DNA of 64,000 bases. Source: an uncultured Alphaproteobacteria bacterium (lineage in GTDB: Bacteria; Pseudomonadota; Alphaproteobacteria; Rhodobacterales; Rhodobacteraceae). The DNA lies in assembly GCA_902625475.1 (NCBI GenBank), contig CACOBR010000001.1, forward strand, positions 1 to 64,000, read 5' to 3'. The notes below the pieces were generated by a model. It was not told the origin of the DNA. It did no database searches and saw only the letters and a program-made list of their open reading frames with translations. The position numbers were made by a program, and so were the translations under genes. Every line of letters starts with the position of its first letter. Position 1 is the stretch's first letter. Of this stretch, positions 14,989-23,783 are shown piece by piece.

Positions 14989-15822
14989 TTATTCTAAAGG
15001 TATGCTAATCATTAATGCAGCCCATAAAGTTTCCCATACGGCTTTTTGTTTTGATGAGGGGTTAGCTTTTCTTAATTTTACTGCATCAAAAAGGTAGTCA
15101 TATCCCTTTTTTACTGGAATTTTAACAATGCCATCTTTTGAAGTTTTAGTTGTGAAGATAGACACAGTATTATCTAATGATCTTTCAAAAACCTCCACTT
15201 GTGCATTACTTCTTGGGTTTCCTTGATAATTTAATTTTAGTTTAACATAATTTTGGTTTTTATCTGTATAAGGATTATTTAATAATACAAATTCTGTCAA
15301 TAATCCAAAGTTTGAGTCATTTCCAAAACTAGACCCAATACCAACAATTACTTTTGCAAAACGAGTATATGTTTCTTTAAAATATTTTTCTGGAAAACCA
15401 TTATTTATATGTAGGTTTTTTACAGGCCCCAAATCTTTATGCGTAGCAAACTTTTCAAATTTTTCGAATGTCTCATATGTGATGATAGATGGTTTTGAAA
15501 TATAAACGATAGACGTTAGGCCATTTTCACTAAAAGTTTCTGAGAAGGCAGGAATATTTCCTAATCTTGACTTTACATTACTTTTTTTTCCATTCTGGCT
15601 CCAATAAAATTCCTCAACCTTGTTAGGAATGTAAGGAAGATTACTTCCTTGTAATTTTTCTCCAATTTTTATGTTGACTTCTAAAACACCGTTTGTATCA
15701 ATCTGAAATGAATTTGCCTCTAACCACATTTCGTGAGAATAAGAAAAAGCAGCGTAAAAAACTAAATAAATTAAGGAAAATAGTTTAACAATGAATAAAT
15801 TATCTTTATTTGTTATAATCAT
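14989..15822 (-). CDS. DUF4198 periplasmic protein
   Basis: A 277-residue protein with a signal peptide (FSLIYLVFYAAFSYS) followed at once by HEMWLEA, the hallmark start of DUF4198 proteins (HxFWLEP), whose members occur beside nickel/cobalt uptake genes. The C-terminal part is a beta-sandwich like carboxypeptidase-regulatory domains (KLNYQGNPRSNAQVEVFE ... TSKDGIVKIPVKKGYD). The N-terminal His of the mature chain may bind metal. The adjacent divergent gene is a HupE/UreJ-type membrane protein, which supports a metal-uptake role. Its first 34 bases overlap the first bases of that gene on the other strand. Confidence 0.8.
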   Translation of the reverse strand: MIITNKDNLFIVKLFSLIYLVFYAAFSYSHEMWLEANSFQIDTNGVLEVNIKIGEKLQGSNLPYIPNKVEEFYWSQNGKKSNVKSRLGNIPAFSETFSENGLTSIVYISKPSIITYETFEKFEKFATHKDLGPVKNLHINNGFPEKYFKETYTRFAKVIVGIGSSFGNDSNFGLLTEFVLLNNPYTDKNQNYVKLKLNYQGNPRSNAQVEVFERSLDNTVSIFTTKTSKDGIVKIPVKKGYDYLFDAVKLRKANPSSKQKAVWETLWAALMISIPLE

Positions 15823-16930
15823 TTTATCATTTAAGACTAACTTAATATTTTTTCCATTTCAACTATCATCACATGAATTATCACCAAATATTATAAATCT
15901 ACAATTAGAAAAAAATCGTATTGATATAAAATTCACAACTAATCTTGAGGCCTATTTGGCTGGTGTAGATTTTTCAATAATTAATAATACGAATGAACAC
16001 GATGAAGAGGAATATTATAAAAAACTTAGAAAATTAAATAAATCAGAACTAACAGAGATTTTTTTAAAAAAATGGGATTCTTTTATTTCTTTATTTTACA
16101 TATCTCTAGAAGATGGAACAAAACTTAATAATTTCAATTTTTCAAAAGTTGATACAGAAAACATCGATAACCCTGACGTTTCTCGTTTAAGCACTGTGCA
16201 CTTTTTTATTGAAAATCCTGGAATGAAATCATTTACATTCCAAGCATCTACAATACTAGGAGAAATAATCTTTCGTCAAACAGGAGTGCAAAATGGAATA
16301 ACTCAATATTTATTTACAGGTGAAAAAAGTGAAATTGTTTCTTCCGTAGCTGGAAAACCTATAATCTGGTATGATACTTTTTTGGAATATATACCAGTTG
16401 GATTTACCCATATTTTACCAAAAGGGCTTGACCATATTTTATTTGTACTTGGTCTACTATTTTTAACTCCAAAATTCTATCCATTACTATTACAAATATC
16501 AATTTTTACCTTGGCTCATACAATAACATTAGCCATAAGTTCTCTAAAAATCATTACTATTTCTTCAAAAATTGTTGAACCTTTAATTGCAGCATCCATT
16601 ATCTATATTGCCGTTGAAAATTTTTTTAATGCATCACTTACAAAGAATAGATCTATAACGATATTCTTTTTTGGTTTATTACATGGGCTAGGTTTTGCAA
16701 GTGTATTAAGTAACTTTGGTTTACCAAGCGCTAATTTTGTATGGGCTCTAGTTGGGTTTAATATTGGAGTTGAAATTGGGCAAATAACGATAATATTTGT
16801 TTTTTATGCAATTTGTATTTATTGGATTAATACAAAAAATTATTATACCAAATTTATTTCAATGCCAGGATCTGCAATTATTGCTCTAATTGGTGTATTC
16901 TGGTTTTTTGAACGGACCTTATTTACTTAA
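15791..16930 (+). CDS. HupE/UreJ-2 family membrane protein
   Basis: A 379-residue protein: signal segment, a periplasmic domain to about residue 195, then six or seven membrane spans carrying the HupE/UreJ_2 motifs: PKGLDHILFVLGLLFL, FTLAHTITLA, EPLIAASIIYIAVEN, FGLLHGLGFASVL and GFNIGVEIGQ. His and Asp in these motifs are the likely metal path. Family members are thought to carry nickel or other divalent metals. Divergent to the DUF4198 gene with overlapping 5' ends, it probably works with that periplasmic protein. No ribosome-binding site is clear; the start is set by the signal sequence. Confidence 0.85.
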   Translation: MNKLSLFVIIILSFKTNLIFFPFQLSSHELSPNIINLQLEKNRIDIKFTTNLEAYLAGVDFSIINNTNEHDEEEYYKKLRKLNKSELTEIFLKKWDSFISLFYISLEDGTKLNNFNFSKVDTENIDNPDVSRLSTVHFFIENPGMKSFTFQASTILGEIIFRQTGVQNGITQYLFTGEKSEIVSSVAGKPIIWYDTFLEYIPVGFTHILPKGLDHILFVLGLLFLTPKFYPLLLQISIFTLAHTITLAISSLKIITISSKIVEPLIAASIIYIAVENFFNASLTKNRSITIFFFGLLHGLGFASVLSNFGLPSANFVWALVGFNIGVEIGQITIIFVFYAICIYWINTKNYYTKFISMPGSAIIALIGVFWFFERTLFT

Positions 16931-17083
16931 ATTTAAAAATTAAAAAAATAAATCATTCAAAAAATAAATGAGTTTTTACGGATTTAGTTTATTTTGCTAT
17001 TTTTATTTTTCTTATTAGTTAATAAAATATTCTTAAATTGAAACGGTATTGGTATTCTAAGTTTTTAAAGTTAAGATAATAAT

Positions 17084-18568
17084 ATGTACATTATTAATCC
17101 AACCAGAAAACACAGTTATAGCAGACCTTTAAATATATTTCTTGATACACACAATTCCGAAATAAAAGAACTAGCAAATACTATTTTTAAAAAATACTTC
17201 AACGCAGAAGAAAATGTAATTATTAAGAAACATCTAGAAGTGCTTATTCTTGATCTTTATATTGCTTGGAATACTGATCCAAAGTTGGAGATTGTTATTC
17301 ATATGTCTCCTAACTCTTATACTAAAGTAAGAAGATATAATCAGTTAAATATAAATGAGATAATGATTGATGTAGTAACTTTATTAATAAACCATGAACT
17401 TATTATTGGACATGAAGGTTTAGAAAATAATAAAAAAATAACTTATGTCTGTGCATCGTTAACTTTAGAAAACTATTTTAAAAAAATTAAAGTGAGTGTT
17501 TTTGACATAAACCAATACCAAGAATTAATAATTCTAAAAGACAACGCAAAAAAAGATATTGATTATGAGGACAATTCTAAGACCAAAGATATAAGAAAGG
17601 TGTTAGAACAATATAATGAAATTCTAAGAAAAACATTTATAGATATTCCATTCTTAGAGAAGAGTTATCTTGAATACAAAGGAAAAAAATATAACGTTAA
17701 TCAGCACTCTAAATTAGTTAGGAAAATATTTAGTAATGGATCTTTTGATAAAGGTGGTAAGTTTTACGGTGGGTGGTGGCAACGAATTGGTGAAAAACAA
17801 AGAGAAAAAATCTTAATGGATGATAGAGAAACAATAGAAATTGATTACAAATCTTTACATCCTGTACTTGCCTATGCCAAAAAAGGAATAGACTTTTGGA
17901 AAAGAACAAATACGACCAAATATAGCTATTTTAATGATTCATATGATGTTTCTATTTCTGGAATAAAGGATAAAGAAGATAGTAGAGCAGTGGTAAAACT
18001 TTTATTCCTTACTGCACTTAATACTAACAGCGAAAAAGAATGTTTTAATAAATTCAGAGATCAATGGGATTATGAGTTACATTCTTATAAGGGATTATTT
18101 TCTGACATTTTTTTACAAGAGTTATTAGATACTATTAGAGACCGTCATTATCAAATAGATGATTTGTTCTGTTCAGGTATCGGACTTGATTTACAGAAAT
18201 TGGATAATGAAATAATTGAATACATAGTAAGTGATTTTACTGAACGTAATTTGCCTATTTTGTGCAATAATGACTCCTTTATTATCTGGAAAGAGCAACT
18301 AGATCTTTTAGTTAATAATATGCATACGGCTATTAAATGGGTAATAGGTGGAATAGTAGAAAATTCTCAGATACAAACTAATCAATTTAACATTTTAGCT
18401 TTTAAAGATGATATATTAAGGAATATCGATAAATCTATACCTGATCAAAATTATTCTGATAGTATTATAAAGTCATCTATTTCATCAGATAGATGTGTAG
18501 GTTATATTGAAAGATGGAATAATCATAAAATATACTTTTATGAAAAATATGATCATTTTAAACAATAA
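17084..18568 (+). CDS. orphan protein with polymerase-A-like palm motifs
   Basis: 494 residues. The N-terminal 120 (HLEVLILDLYIAWNTDP ... SYTKVRRYNQLN) look like a winged-helix region. From about 210 comes a conserved block: SNGSFDKGGKFYGGWWQRI (217-235), then IEIDYKSLHPVLAYA with Asp254 like motif A of family A DNA polymerases. SRAVVKLLFLTALN (Arg301, Lys305) resembles the O-helix motif RxxxK, and ILCNNDSFII (Asp397) resembles motif C (HDE/HDS) with Asn for His. No exonuclease domain is present. Proteins of this type are scattered in bacteria as hypotheticals; polymerase activity is inference. It stands alone between the HupE gene and a stem-loop. Confidence 0.65.
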   Translation: MYIINPTRKHSYSRPLNIFLDTHNSEIKELANTIFKKYFNAEENVIIKKHLEVLILDLYIAWNTDPKLEIVIHMSPNSYTKVRRYNQLNINEIMIDVVTLLINHELIIGHEGLENNKKITYVCASLTLENYFKKIKVSVFDINQYQELIILKDNAKKDIDYEDNSKTKDIRKVLEQYNEILRKTFIDIPFLEKSYLEYKGKKYNVNQHSKLVRKIFSNGSFDKGGKFYGGWWQRIGEKQREKILMDDRETIEIDYKSLHPVLAYAKKGIDFWKRTNTTKYSYFNDSYDVSISGIKDKEDSRAVVKLLFLTALNTNSEKECFNKFRDQWDYELHSYKGLFSDIFLQELLDTIRDRHYQIDDLFCSGIGLDLQKLDNEIIEYIVSDFTERNLPILCNNDSFIIWKEQLDLLVNNMHTAIKWVIGGIVENSQIQTNQFNILAFKDDILRNIDKSIPDQNYSDSIIKSSISSDRCVGYIERWNNHKIYFYEKYDHFKQ

Positions 18569-18614
18569 TTGGATTAAATATTGCATGGGTTTATAAGGGG
18601 CAGAAAGAGCAGTT

Positions 18615-18673
18615 CCACAAGAAATTGCAAACCTCATGTTTCTGTCATATCGCAATTATACAGGCTCTTGTGG
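18615..18673. other. nested stem-loop between genes
   Basis: CCACAAGA (18615-18622) pairs with TCTTGTGG (18666-18673), and the directly adjoining AATTGC (18623-18628) pairs with GCAATT (18652-18657), leaving an 8-base bulge on one side. Fourteen base pairs in two helices are unlikely by chance in such AT-rich DNA. There is no T-run after it, so it is not a standard terminator. A small RNA, processing site or repeat remnant is possible. Confidence 0.5.
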
Positions 18674-18827
18674 ATTAATTAAATAATATTTAAAGATTAT
18701 ATTTGAATTTGATACAGAAACCTTTTTTTGGCAAATTTATAATACATGTAAGATTTTTGTCTGACGCTACGTCATGTTTGAAGTGTTCAGGTGCTTTTCC
18801 TATGATCTTTACTAATTGGAGATGATA

Positions 18828-20720
18828 ATGGCTAAACAAAACATTGAAAGGAAGATTGCAGTTATTTTTGCAACTGATGTAGTCGGTTATAGCAAACACA
18901 TGGAATCAGATGAGAGTGAAACTATTCATAATCTACGAGAGTGTGAGTCCATATTAACCAAACTTTTCTCTAAGTATGATGGTCGAATGTTCAATACAGG
19001 AGGAGATTCATTTCTTGCAGAATTTCAAAGTGCGGTATCTGCAGTTGAATGTGCAGTTGAATTTCAATCTTTAATAGAAAAAAGAAATACTTCTGAAAAA
19101 ACTAGTGTCAAGCTTCAATTTAGAGTTGGTATTAATTCAGGTGATGTCGTTAAAGAAAAAGATAATTTATTAGGTGATGGTGTGAACATAGCATCAAGAT
19201 TAGAAGCATTATCTCAACCAAATGGTATAACAGTTTCGAAAGTAATCTATGATTATGTAAAAGGAAAAACAGACTACGAATTTAATGATATAGGAATACA
19301 AAAAATTAAAAAAAACGAATTTCATGCATTTGATCTTATTTTAAATGTATCTCAAAAAAGAAAAGTTCGTAAACCCAATTTAACTTTAAAGTTTGTTTCA
19401 ACTATATCATTTGTCCTTTTATTATTGATTGGTTTTATAGGTTATTTTTCATTTCAAAATACGTCAAATATAACATCAGCTCTTGAAAATAGAATTTCAT
19501 TATTAATCTTACCTGTTGAATTAAAAACTGAAAATAAAGAACTTGAAGTTTTAGCTAGTGGTTTGAATGATCAATTATCCATAACATTAGGGGTCTATGA
19601 CGAATTATATTTATTTGACACTACATCAGTTGAATATTTTATTGAAAATAAAATATCGAATAATGATTTGTATCAAAAACAAGGTGTAAATTATTTATTA
19701 GCAGGTAATCTCCAGTCTATTGCGGATAGGTCAAGAGTTACATTAAAACTCGAAAATCTCAAAAAAAATAAAGTCATTTGGAATAAATCATTTGATTTTA
19801 GAAACGATGAAATTTTCGAAATCCAGGATGAAATAAGTGATGCTGTGTTATCAGAAATTATACCTAATGTTATGTCGCTTTCGGTAGGTAATGAAACTAC
19901 TAAAAATGAGTTTTCACCAAAAGTTTATTTGAATAGATTAAAAGCGAGGGTATCATTTGAAAAACATACTCCCGAAGGAATACAAGAATTTGCTAAGTTA
20001 TTAAAAGCTAATCGGAATTTAGAACCTAATAATCCATATTTAGATATGGATGAAGCTTGGATGTTAATGGGTGAAATTTGGTTTGGTGTATCACAAGAAT
20101 ATGAAAAAAATGTTAAAAAAGCCTATGAATTAACACTTAAAGTACTATCATTTGATCCTGATTATCCATATGCATTGTCTTTAGCCCAATTACTAGAACG
20201 TAAATTTTTAGGTATGAAAGAAAAAGCATGTTCTAGGTTGGATAAAATGGTAAATATAACTAATGATCCTTCAATTTTATCATCTGCTGGTAGCCTTGCC
20301 AGGGATTGTGGAAAATTTGAACAATCTCTTGTTATATTTAAAAATATTGAGGATAAAGCACCCCATTTTCGTTTGTGGTTCAAAAAGGACTATGCTTGGA
20401 CATTTTTAATATCTCAATACATGGAAAAAATTGACAATTTTGATGAAGCGAAGATTTTTATAAATAACCAATTAGATAAGCAATTTACTGAAGATGGAAT
20501 TAATGAGATGTGGCTAATAATGCTTGCTTACATTGCTAGCGTAGAAGGAGACACTGATAAAGCAAAATACTATTTTATCGAACAAACAAAAATGACTAAC
20601 CCAATTAATGTTATTTGGTCAAATAAATATCCTGACATTTTAGACGAAAACCCTTCATTTAGAGATAGTTTTTTTTCAGAACTAGAAAAATTAGGACTTA
20701 AATTAAAACAAAAAATTTAG
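18828..20720 (+). CDS. class III adenylate/guanylate cyclase with TPR tail
   Basis: 630 residues from the ATG 10 bases after GGAG (upstream ATGs overlap that site). Residues 8-160 are a class III cyclase domain: FATDVVGYS with metal-binding Asp17, FNTGGDSFLAEF with Asp60, FRVGINSGDV, and LLGDGVNIASRLEAL with the transition-state Arg and Asn. One membrane span follows (FVSTISFVLLLLIGFIGYF), then a domain like those of the TolB-N/FlgO sort (ILPVE ... VNYLLAGNLQ) and helical repeats. It would make cAMP or cGMP in the cytosol while the C-terminal part senses outside. It is a single gene with about 250 bases upstream. Confidence 0.88.
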   Translation: MAKQNIERKIAVIFATDVVGYSKHMESDESETIHNLRECESILTKLFSKYDGRMFNTGGDSFLAEFQSAVSAVECAVEFQSLIEKRNTSEKTSVKLQFRVGINSGDVVKEKDNLLGDGVNIASRLEALSQPNGITVSKVIYDYVKGKTDYEFNDIGIQKIKKNEFHAFDLILNVSQKRKVRKPNLTLKFVSTISFVLLLLIGFIGYFSFQNTSNITSALENRISLLILPVELKTENKELEVLASGLNDQLSITLGVYDELYLFDTTSVEYFIENKISNNDLYQKQGVNYLLAGNLQSIADRSRVTLKLENLKKNKVIWNKSFDFRNDEIFEIQDEISDAVLSEIIPNVMSLSVGNETTKNEFSPKVYLNRLKARVSFEKHTPEGIQEFAKLLKANRNLEPNNPYLDMDEAWMLMGEIWFGVSQEYEKNVKKAYELTLKVLSFDPDYPYALSLAQLLERKFLGMKEKACSRLDKMVNITNDPSILSSAGSLARDCGKFEQSLVIFKNIEDKAPHFRLWFKKDYAWTFLISQYMEKIDNFDEAKIFINNQLDKQFTEDGINEMWLIMLAYIASVEGDTDKAKYYFIEQTKMTNPINVIWSNKYPDILDENPSFRDSFFSELEKLGLKLKQKI

Positions 20721-20842
20721 TACTTATTTTATTTTTTTACTAAGCATTTTGTTTCAAAAAAGTCTAAATATGGACTTAGTAATTATAACACTTATTTACT
20801 TTTATATCATTAAATAACAAACCAAAACTTTTTTTTAATTAT

Positions 20843-21109
20843 TCAACCTATATATACCGTTCGCTCTGTAGTCTCTAAGATATGACCTGACTCTAAAATT
20901 GCATCTTTGTTCTCTTCCATAAAGTTAGCTGCTTTCTCATCATCAGCCATACGAACTACTATACAAACCTTTTGAGGATCATCTTCTGAACGGCCTCTAT
21001 ATAAAGGTGTCATTCCCGCAACTGCTTGAATTTCCCTGTGGCTATCAAAATTTTTTTCCCAATGTTCATATGATTTGTTAATTTTAAAAGTCATTACTTG
21101 AGTTTTCAT
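20843..21109 (-). CDS. DUF3764-like small ferredoxin-fold protein
   Basis: 88 residues, starting at ATG behind an AGAGAAAAA stretch. The pattern FKINKSYEHWEKNFDSHRE, PLYRGRSEDDPQKV, then NKDAILESGHILETTERTV fits DUF3764-like proteins (FxVxxSYxxWxxxFD, LYRGxxxDDP, SGHI). The intact gene at 23145 and the broken one at 7757 are relatives. Probably a dimeric alpha+beta barrel. It is 27 bases downstream of another small gene of this fold (21137-21493) and probably co-transcribed. Substrate unknown. Confidence 0.65.
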   Translation of the reverse strand: MKTQVMTFKINKSYEHWEKNFDSHREIQAVAGMTPLYRGRSEDDPQKVCIVVRMADDEKAANFMEENKDAILESGHILETTERTVYIG

Positions 21110-21136
21110 TTTTTCTCTTTCTTTTTGTTTATTTCA

Positions 21137-21493
21137 TTAATTTAATTCAAACATTTTTTCTCCCATTATTGACATTGTTGCAAATTCAAGATTTGCAGCT
21201 AAAAATCTCTCAAAATGTGGAGCTTTACTTGCTCTTTCAATATGTGCTTGAATGTCTTCTGGTTTATTCCAGATTTCATTTATTGTAAAAATAATATTAC
21301 CAGTTGTTCCTTCTTCGGGATGCATTGGATTGGATAATTCTGCAGCCTTTGTGAAATAAGTATGACAAGGTTTTACTACTTTAGTTCCATCAGCATAAGT
21401 CGATTTCATAAAAGTTGCATGATCCATTAAAGTTTCTTCAACATCATGAACCCTTTCTTCTGGTACTTTGTAACAAATATTAATACACGGCAT
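21137..21493 (-). CDS. ABM-like small protein, 118 residues
   Basis: Begins MPCINICYKVPEERVHDVEE, a first strand and helix typical of antibiotic-biosynthesis-monooxygenase-type proteins, then NIIFTINEIWNKPEDIQAHI, matching the ABM motif FxxxExWxxxxAxxxH (here Glu-Ile-Trp followed by an -AHIE- helix), and APHFERFLAANLEF. This is the clearest ABM signature in the set. Members include quinol monooxygenases without cofactor, though many have no known substrate. It precedes the DUF3764-like gene in an apparent two-gene operon. Confidence 0.7.
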   Translation of the reverse strand: MPCINICYKVPEERVHDVEETLMDHATFMKSTYADGTKVVKPCHTYFTKAAELSNPMHPEEGTTGNIIFTINEIWNKPEDIQAHIERASKAPHFERFLAANLEFATMSIMGEKMFELN

Positions 21494-21740
21494 TATTTTT
21501 TTCCTATACTATTTCATACAAAATTTAAGTTTAATTAGCTATGATTATTAAAATCAACAGTAACTTGACGTCAATCTTCCGAAGAGTATTTTGTACTAAA
21601 CTTACAACTCATAATTCTCAGTGATTTTCATATCATATTTTTAAGAAAACAATTATTCATCAAATAATTAGAATTTATTAATTTCTAGTTTTTGTTATTA
21701 AAAATTAATATTAATAAAAAATGATAACTTATAATGAAAA

Positions 21741-22616
21741 ATGAATAATTTTATTGCTATTAGTTTTATGCTGGCTGCCTCTCTTTTCTTTGCATTAGCT
21801 ACCGTTTTTGTGAAAGGGATCGGTCGTTCTTATTTTGGTGAAGGTGTTCATCCTTTTCAAATTGCATATGCAAGATTTTTTTTCTCATTTATATTTCTGA
21901 TAATAGTATGTTGTTTTATAAGACCAAAAATTGAATCATTAAATAAACGGTTACATTTACTCCGATCATTTTTTGGCTGTTTAGGTGTATCAATTTTATT
22001 TACTGCTATTTTGTATATACCTATTAGTGATGCAACAGCTATTACATTTCTGAATCCAATTTTTGCAATGTTTTTTGCAGTTATCCTTTTTAAGGAAAAC
22101 ATAGAGTTTGTTCGTTGGGGAGCTGCTATAGGTTCATTTATAGGTGGGATAATTTTAATACGTCCAACGTTAAACTTCAATTTTGACCCAGTAGCACTTC
22201 TTTGTTTGATTGGAGCGATAATAATGGGTTTGGAAATTATTTGTATAAAGATATTATCTAGTAGAGAGAAAGTATTTAACATATTGTTATTTAATAACTT
22301 TTATGCAATGTGTATAGGGTCTTTAATAATTCCATTCTTTTTTCATCTAGTCTCATTTCAGGAATTTATTGTATTAATAATTATTGCTCTTTGTATGTTA
22401 TTAGGTCAATTTTGTTTTATTAAATCTGTCAAACAGGCAGAAACAAGTTTTTTGATGCCATTTTTTTTTACAACACTCATTTTTGTAATCATATTGGATT
22501 TAATATTCTTTAATTCTTTACCTGATAAAATAAGTTATTTAGGCGCAACTATCATAATTACTGGTTCATTAGTTGTAGCTTTTAAAGAATTACAGAATAA
22601 TGAGCCCAAAAATTAA
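21741..22616 (+). CDS. EamA/DMT-family transporter
   Basis: 291 residues with about ten membrane spans in two repeats of five, the layout of EamA drug/metabolite transporters. The first repeat ends with ISDATAITFLNPIFAMFFAVILFKENIEFVRW, of which the part NPIFAMFFAVILFKE is the typical helix 4 end; the second repeat has QAETSFLMPFFFTTLIFVI. Substrates are amino acids, nucleotides or other metabolites and cannot be inferred here. It is one of four such genes in the window. A stretch of 247 bases upstream shows no gene. Confidence 0.85.
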   Translation: MNNFIAISFMLAASLFFALATVFVKGIGRSYFGEGVHPFQIAYARFFFSFIFLIIVCCFIRPKIESLNKRLHLLRSFFGCLGVSILFTAILYIPISDATAITFLNPIFAMFFAVILFKENIEFVRWGAAIGSFIGGIILIRPTLNFNFDPVALLCLIGAIIMGLEIICIKILSSREKVFNILLFNNFYAMCIGSLIIPFFFHLVSFQEFIVLIIIALCMLLGQFCFIKSVKQAETSFLMPFFFTTLIFVIILDLIFFNSLPDKISYLGATIIITGSLVVAFKELQNNEPKN

Positions 22617-22729
22617 ATTTATAATAATCTTAACATAGTTATAATTTTGCCTCTATTAATTAATATTAGTAAATATTTTAATTTATAATATAAATTAATA
22701 ATTTATTACAAAAGAGGGGATAAAAAATT

Positions 22730-22855
22730 ATGGATTTAGAAGAAGTTTATCTAAGACAAATAGATCAAAAAATTAAACAAAATAATGATTTACAGGAAGA
22801 AACTAATAAACTTTTAAAAGAAATCATCTTAGCATTAAAAACCAAAAAAGAGTGA
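22730..22855 (+). CDS. 41-residue coiled-coil microprotein
   Basis: MDLEEVYLRQIDQKIKQNND then LQEETNKLLKEIILALKTKK: a single amphipathic helix with heptad-like spacing of Leu and Ile. GAGGGG lies about 12 bases before the ATG. It stops at TGA followed directly by TAA TAA. It may be an adaptor-like peptide that binds a larger protein. No paralogue was found here, and confidence is moderate because of the length. Confidence 0.4.
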   Translation: MDLEEVYLRQIDQKIKQNNDLQEETNKLLKEIILALKTKKE

Positions 22856-23144
22856 TAATAATTTGAATTTATTAAATTTTAAAATACAGAAACTAAAATT
22901 TCTTATAATCAATATTTACTTATAAATTCTTGTCAGAATAATTTTATTGCTGATAATTACTAAGATACATTATATTTCTAAGTTATAGTTTTTATTAAGT
23001 TTGATTATGTAGTTATAGATTAAACTTGTAGGCCTAATTCATCAATAATTGTTACAAGACAAATTATCAAAGTTTACCTAAGGTTATTCTTTTTTACTCT
23101 ATAACAGTAATATATTATTATACCTTATTATATTGGAGAATAAA
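22856..23144. other. spacer before the 23145 gene
   Basis: AT-rich, no gene supported. It ends in TTATATTGGAG, which provides the ribosome-binding site for the 23145 gene. The nearby TTGGAGAATAAAATG contains an earlier in-frame TTG that overlaps this site and is therefore not taken as the start. Confidence 0.4.
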
Positions 23145-23414
23145 ATGGTAATTATTGGAAATTTTAAAGTATCTAAGGGCTATGAAATATGGAAAAAAGC
23201 ATTTATTGATAATCATAGTATGAGAGAAAAGCATGGAATTAAGGTTCTTGCATTTGGTCAAAATAAAATGGACAATGATCACGTTTATACTGTAATTGAT
23301 GTTCCTTCATTAGAAGTAATGCAAAATCTTATGAAAGAACCTGAAATGATTAAATTAAGGGAAAATGCTGGGGTTATACCTGAAACTCAAGAAATGGTAA
23401 CAATTAAAGAGTAA
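23145..23414 (+). CDS. small ferredoxin-like-fold (FKV-type) protein
   Basis: 89 residues from the ATG with GGAG 7 bases upstream. FKVSKGYEIWKKAF, then MREKHGIKVLAFGQ and YTVIDVPSLEVMQNLMKEPE, follow the pattern of the 20843 gene and of small cyclase-like or DUF3764-like proteins: strand, long helix with YxxW, a central strand, then a second helix after a LxxM phrase. Cytosolic, probably a dimer. The pseudogene at 7757-8034 is its closest relative in the window. It lies 113 bases before a membrane microprotein gene. Confidence 0.65.
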   Translation: MVIIGNFKVSKGYEIWKKAFIDNHSMREKHGIKVLAFGQNKMDNDHVYTVIDVPSLEVMQNLMKEPEMIKLRENAGVIPETQEMVTIKE

Positions 23415-23527
23415 CTTAATAAAAGTGTTGGGTTTGTTAACTACATAAAATGTTTAATAAGAATTTATGAAAAATTAAATAAAAATTTTGTTAGATTATT
23501 CTAAAATAAATATAATAGGGGTCTAAA

Positions 23528-23662
23528 GTGTTTTTAATAAATAGCCACAAAAAACAAATCTTATGGATCAAAAATAAACTTGGAATCAGTAATTATATTA
23601 TTGCTTGGATAGCTTTTATTAAAGGTCTAATTATTGGTTCTTTGATAACCTACTATTTATAA
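23528..23662 (+). CDS. 44-residue membrane microprotein (KNKLGI family), second copy
   Basis: GTG-started frame with AGGGG upstream. The sequence keeps SHKKQ, WIKNKLGI and AWIAFIKGLIIGSLITYY of the 1204 gene, with 22 kb between them. Many codons differ by third-base changes while the protein is kept, which supports a real, selected product. A single membrane span with a basic N-terminal half is predicted. The upstream phrase GTTAGATTATTCTAAAATAA may be a weak copy of the TTGATA...TTCTAA element that also precedes the first copy. Confidence 0.65.
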   Translation: MFLINSHKKQILWIKNKLGISNYIIAWIAFIKGLIIGSLITYYL

Positions 23663-23783
23663 TCTAAAAAATCTAAGTATTTGGATTTTAATTTATTTAA
23701 TTTGGGATAAGTATTTGAAATTTTGTGTATTTTTTTTGTTATAATCAATATTAAAATTTACATGATTATAGGAGAACAAAAAA

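Noticed and set aside
18690-18899. Minus-strand frame across the cyclase start
   Set aside because: Overlaps the well-supported cyclase gene and its ribosome-binding site and has no family features.
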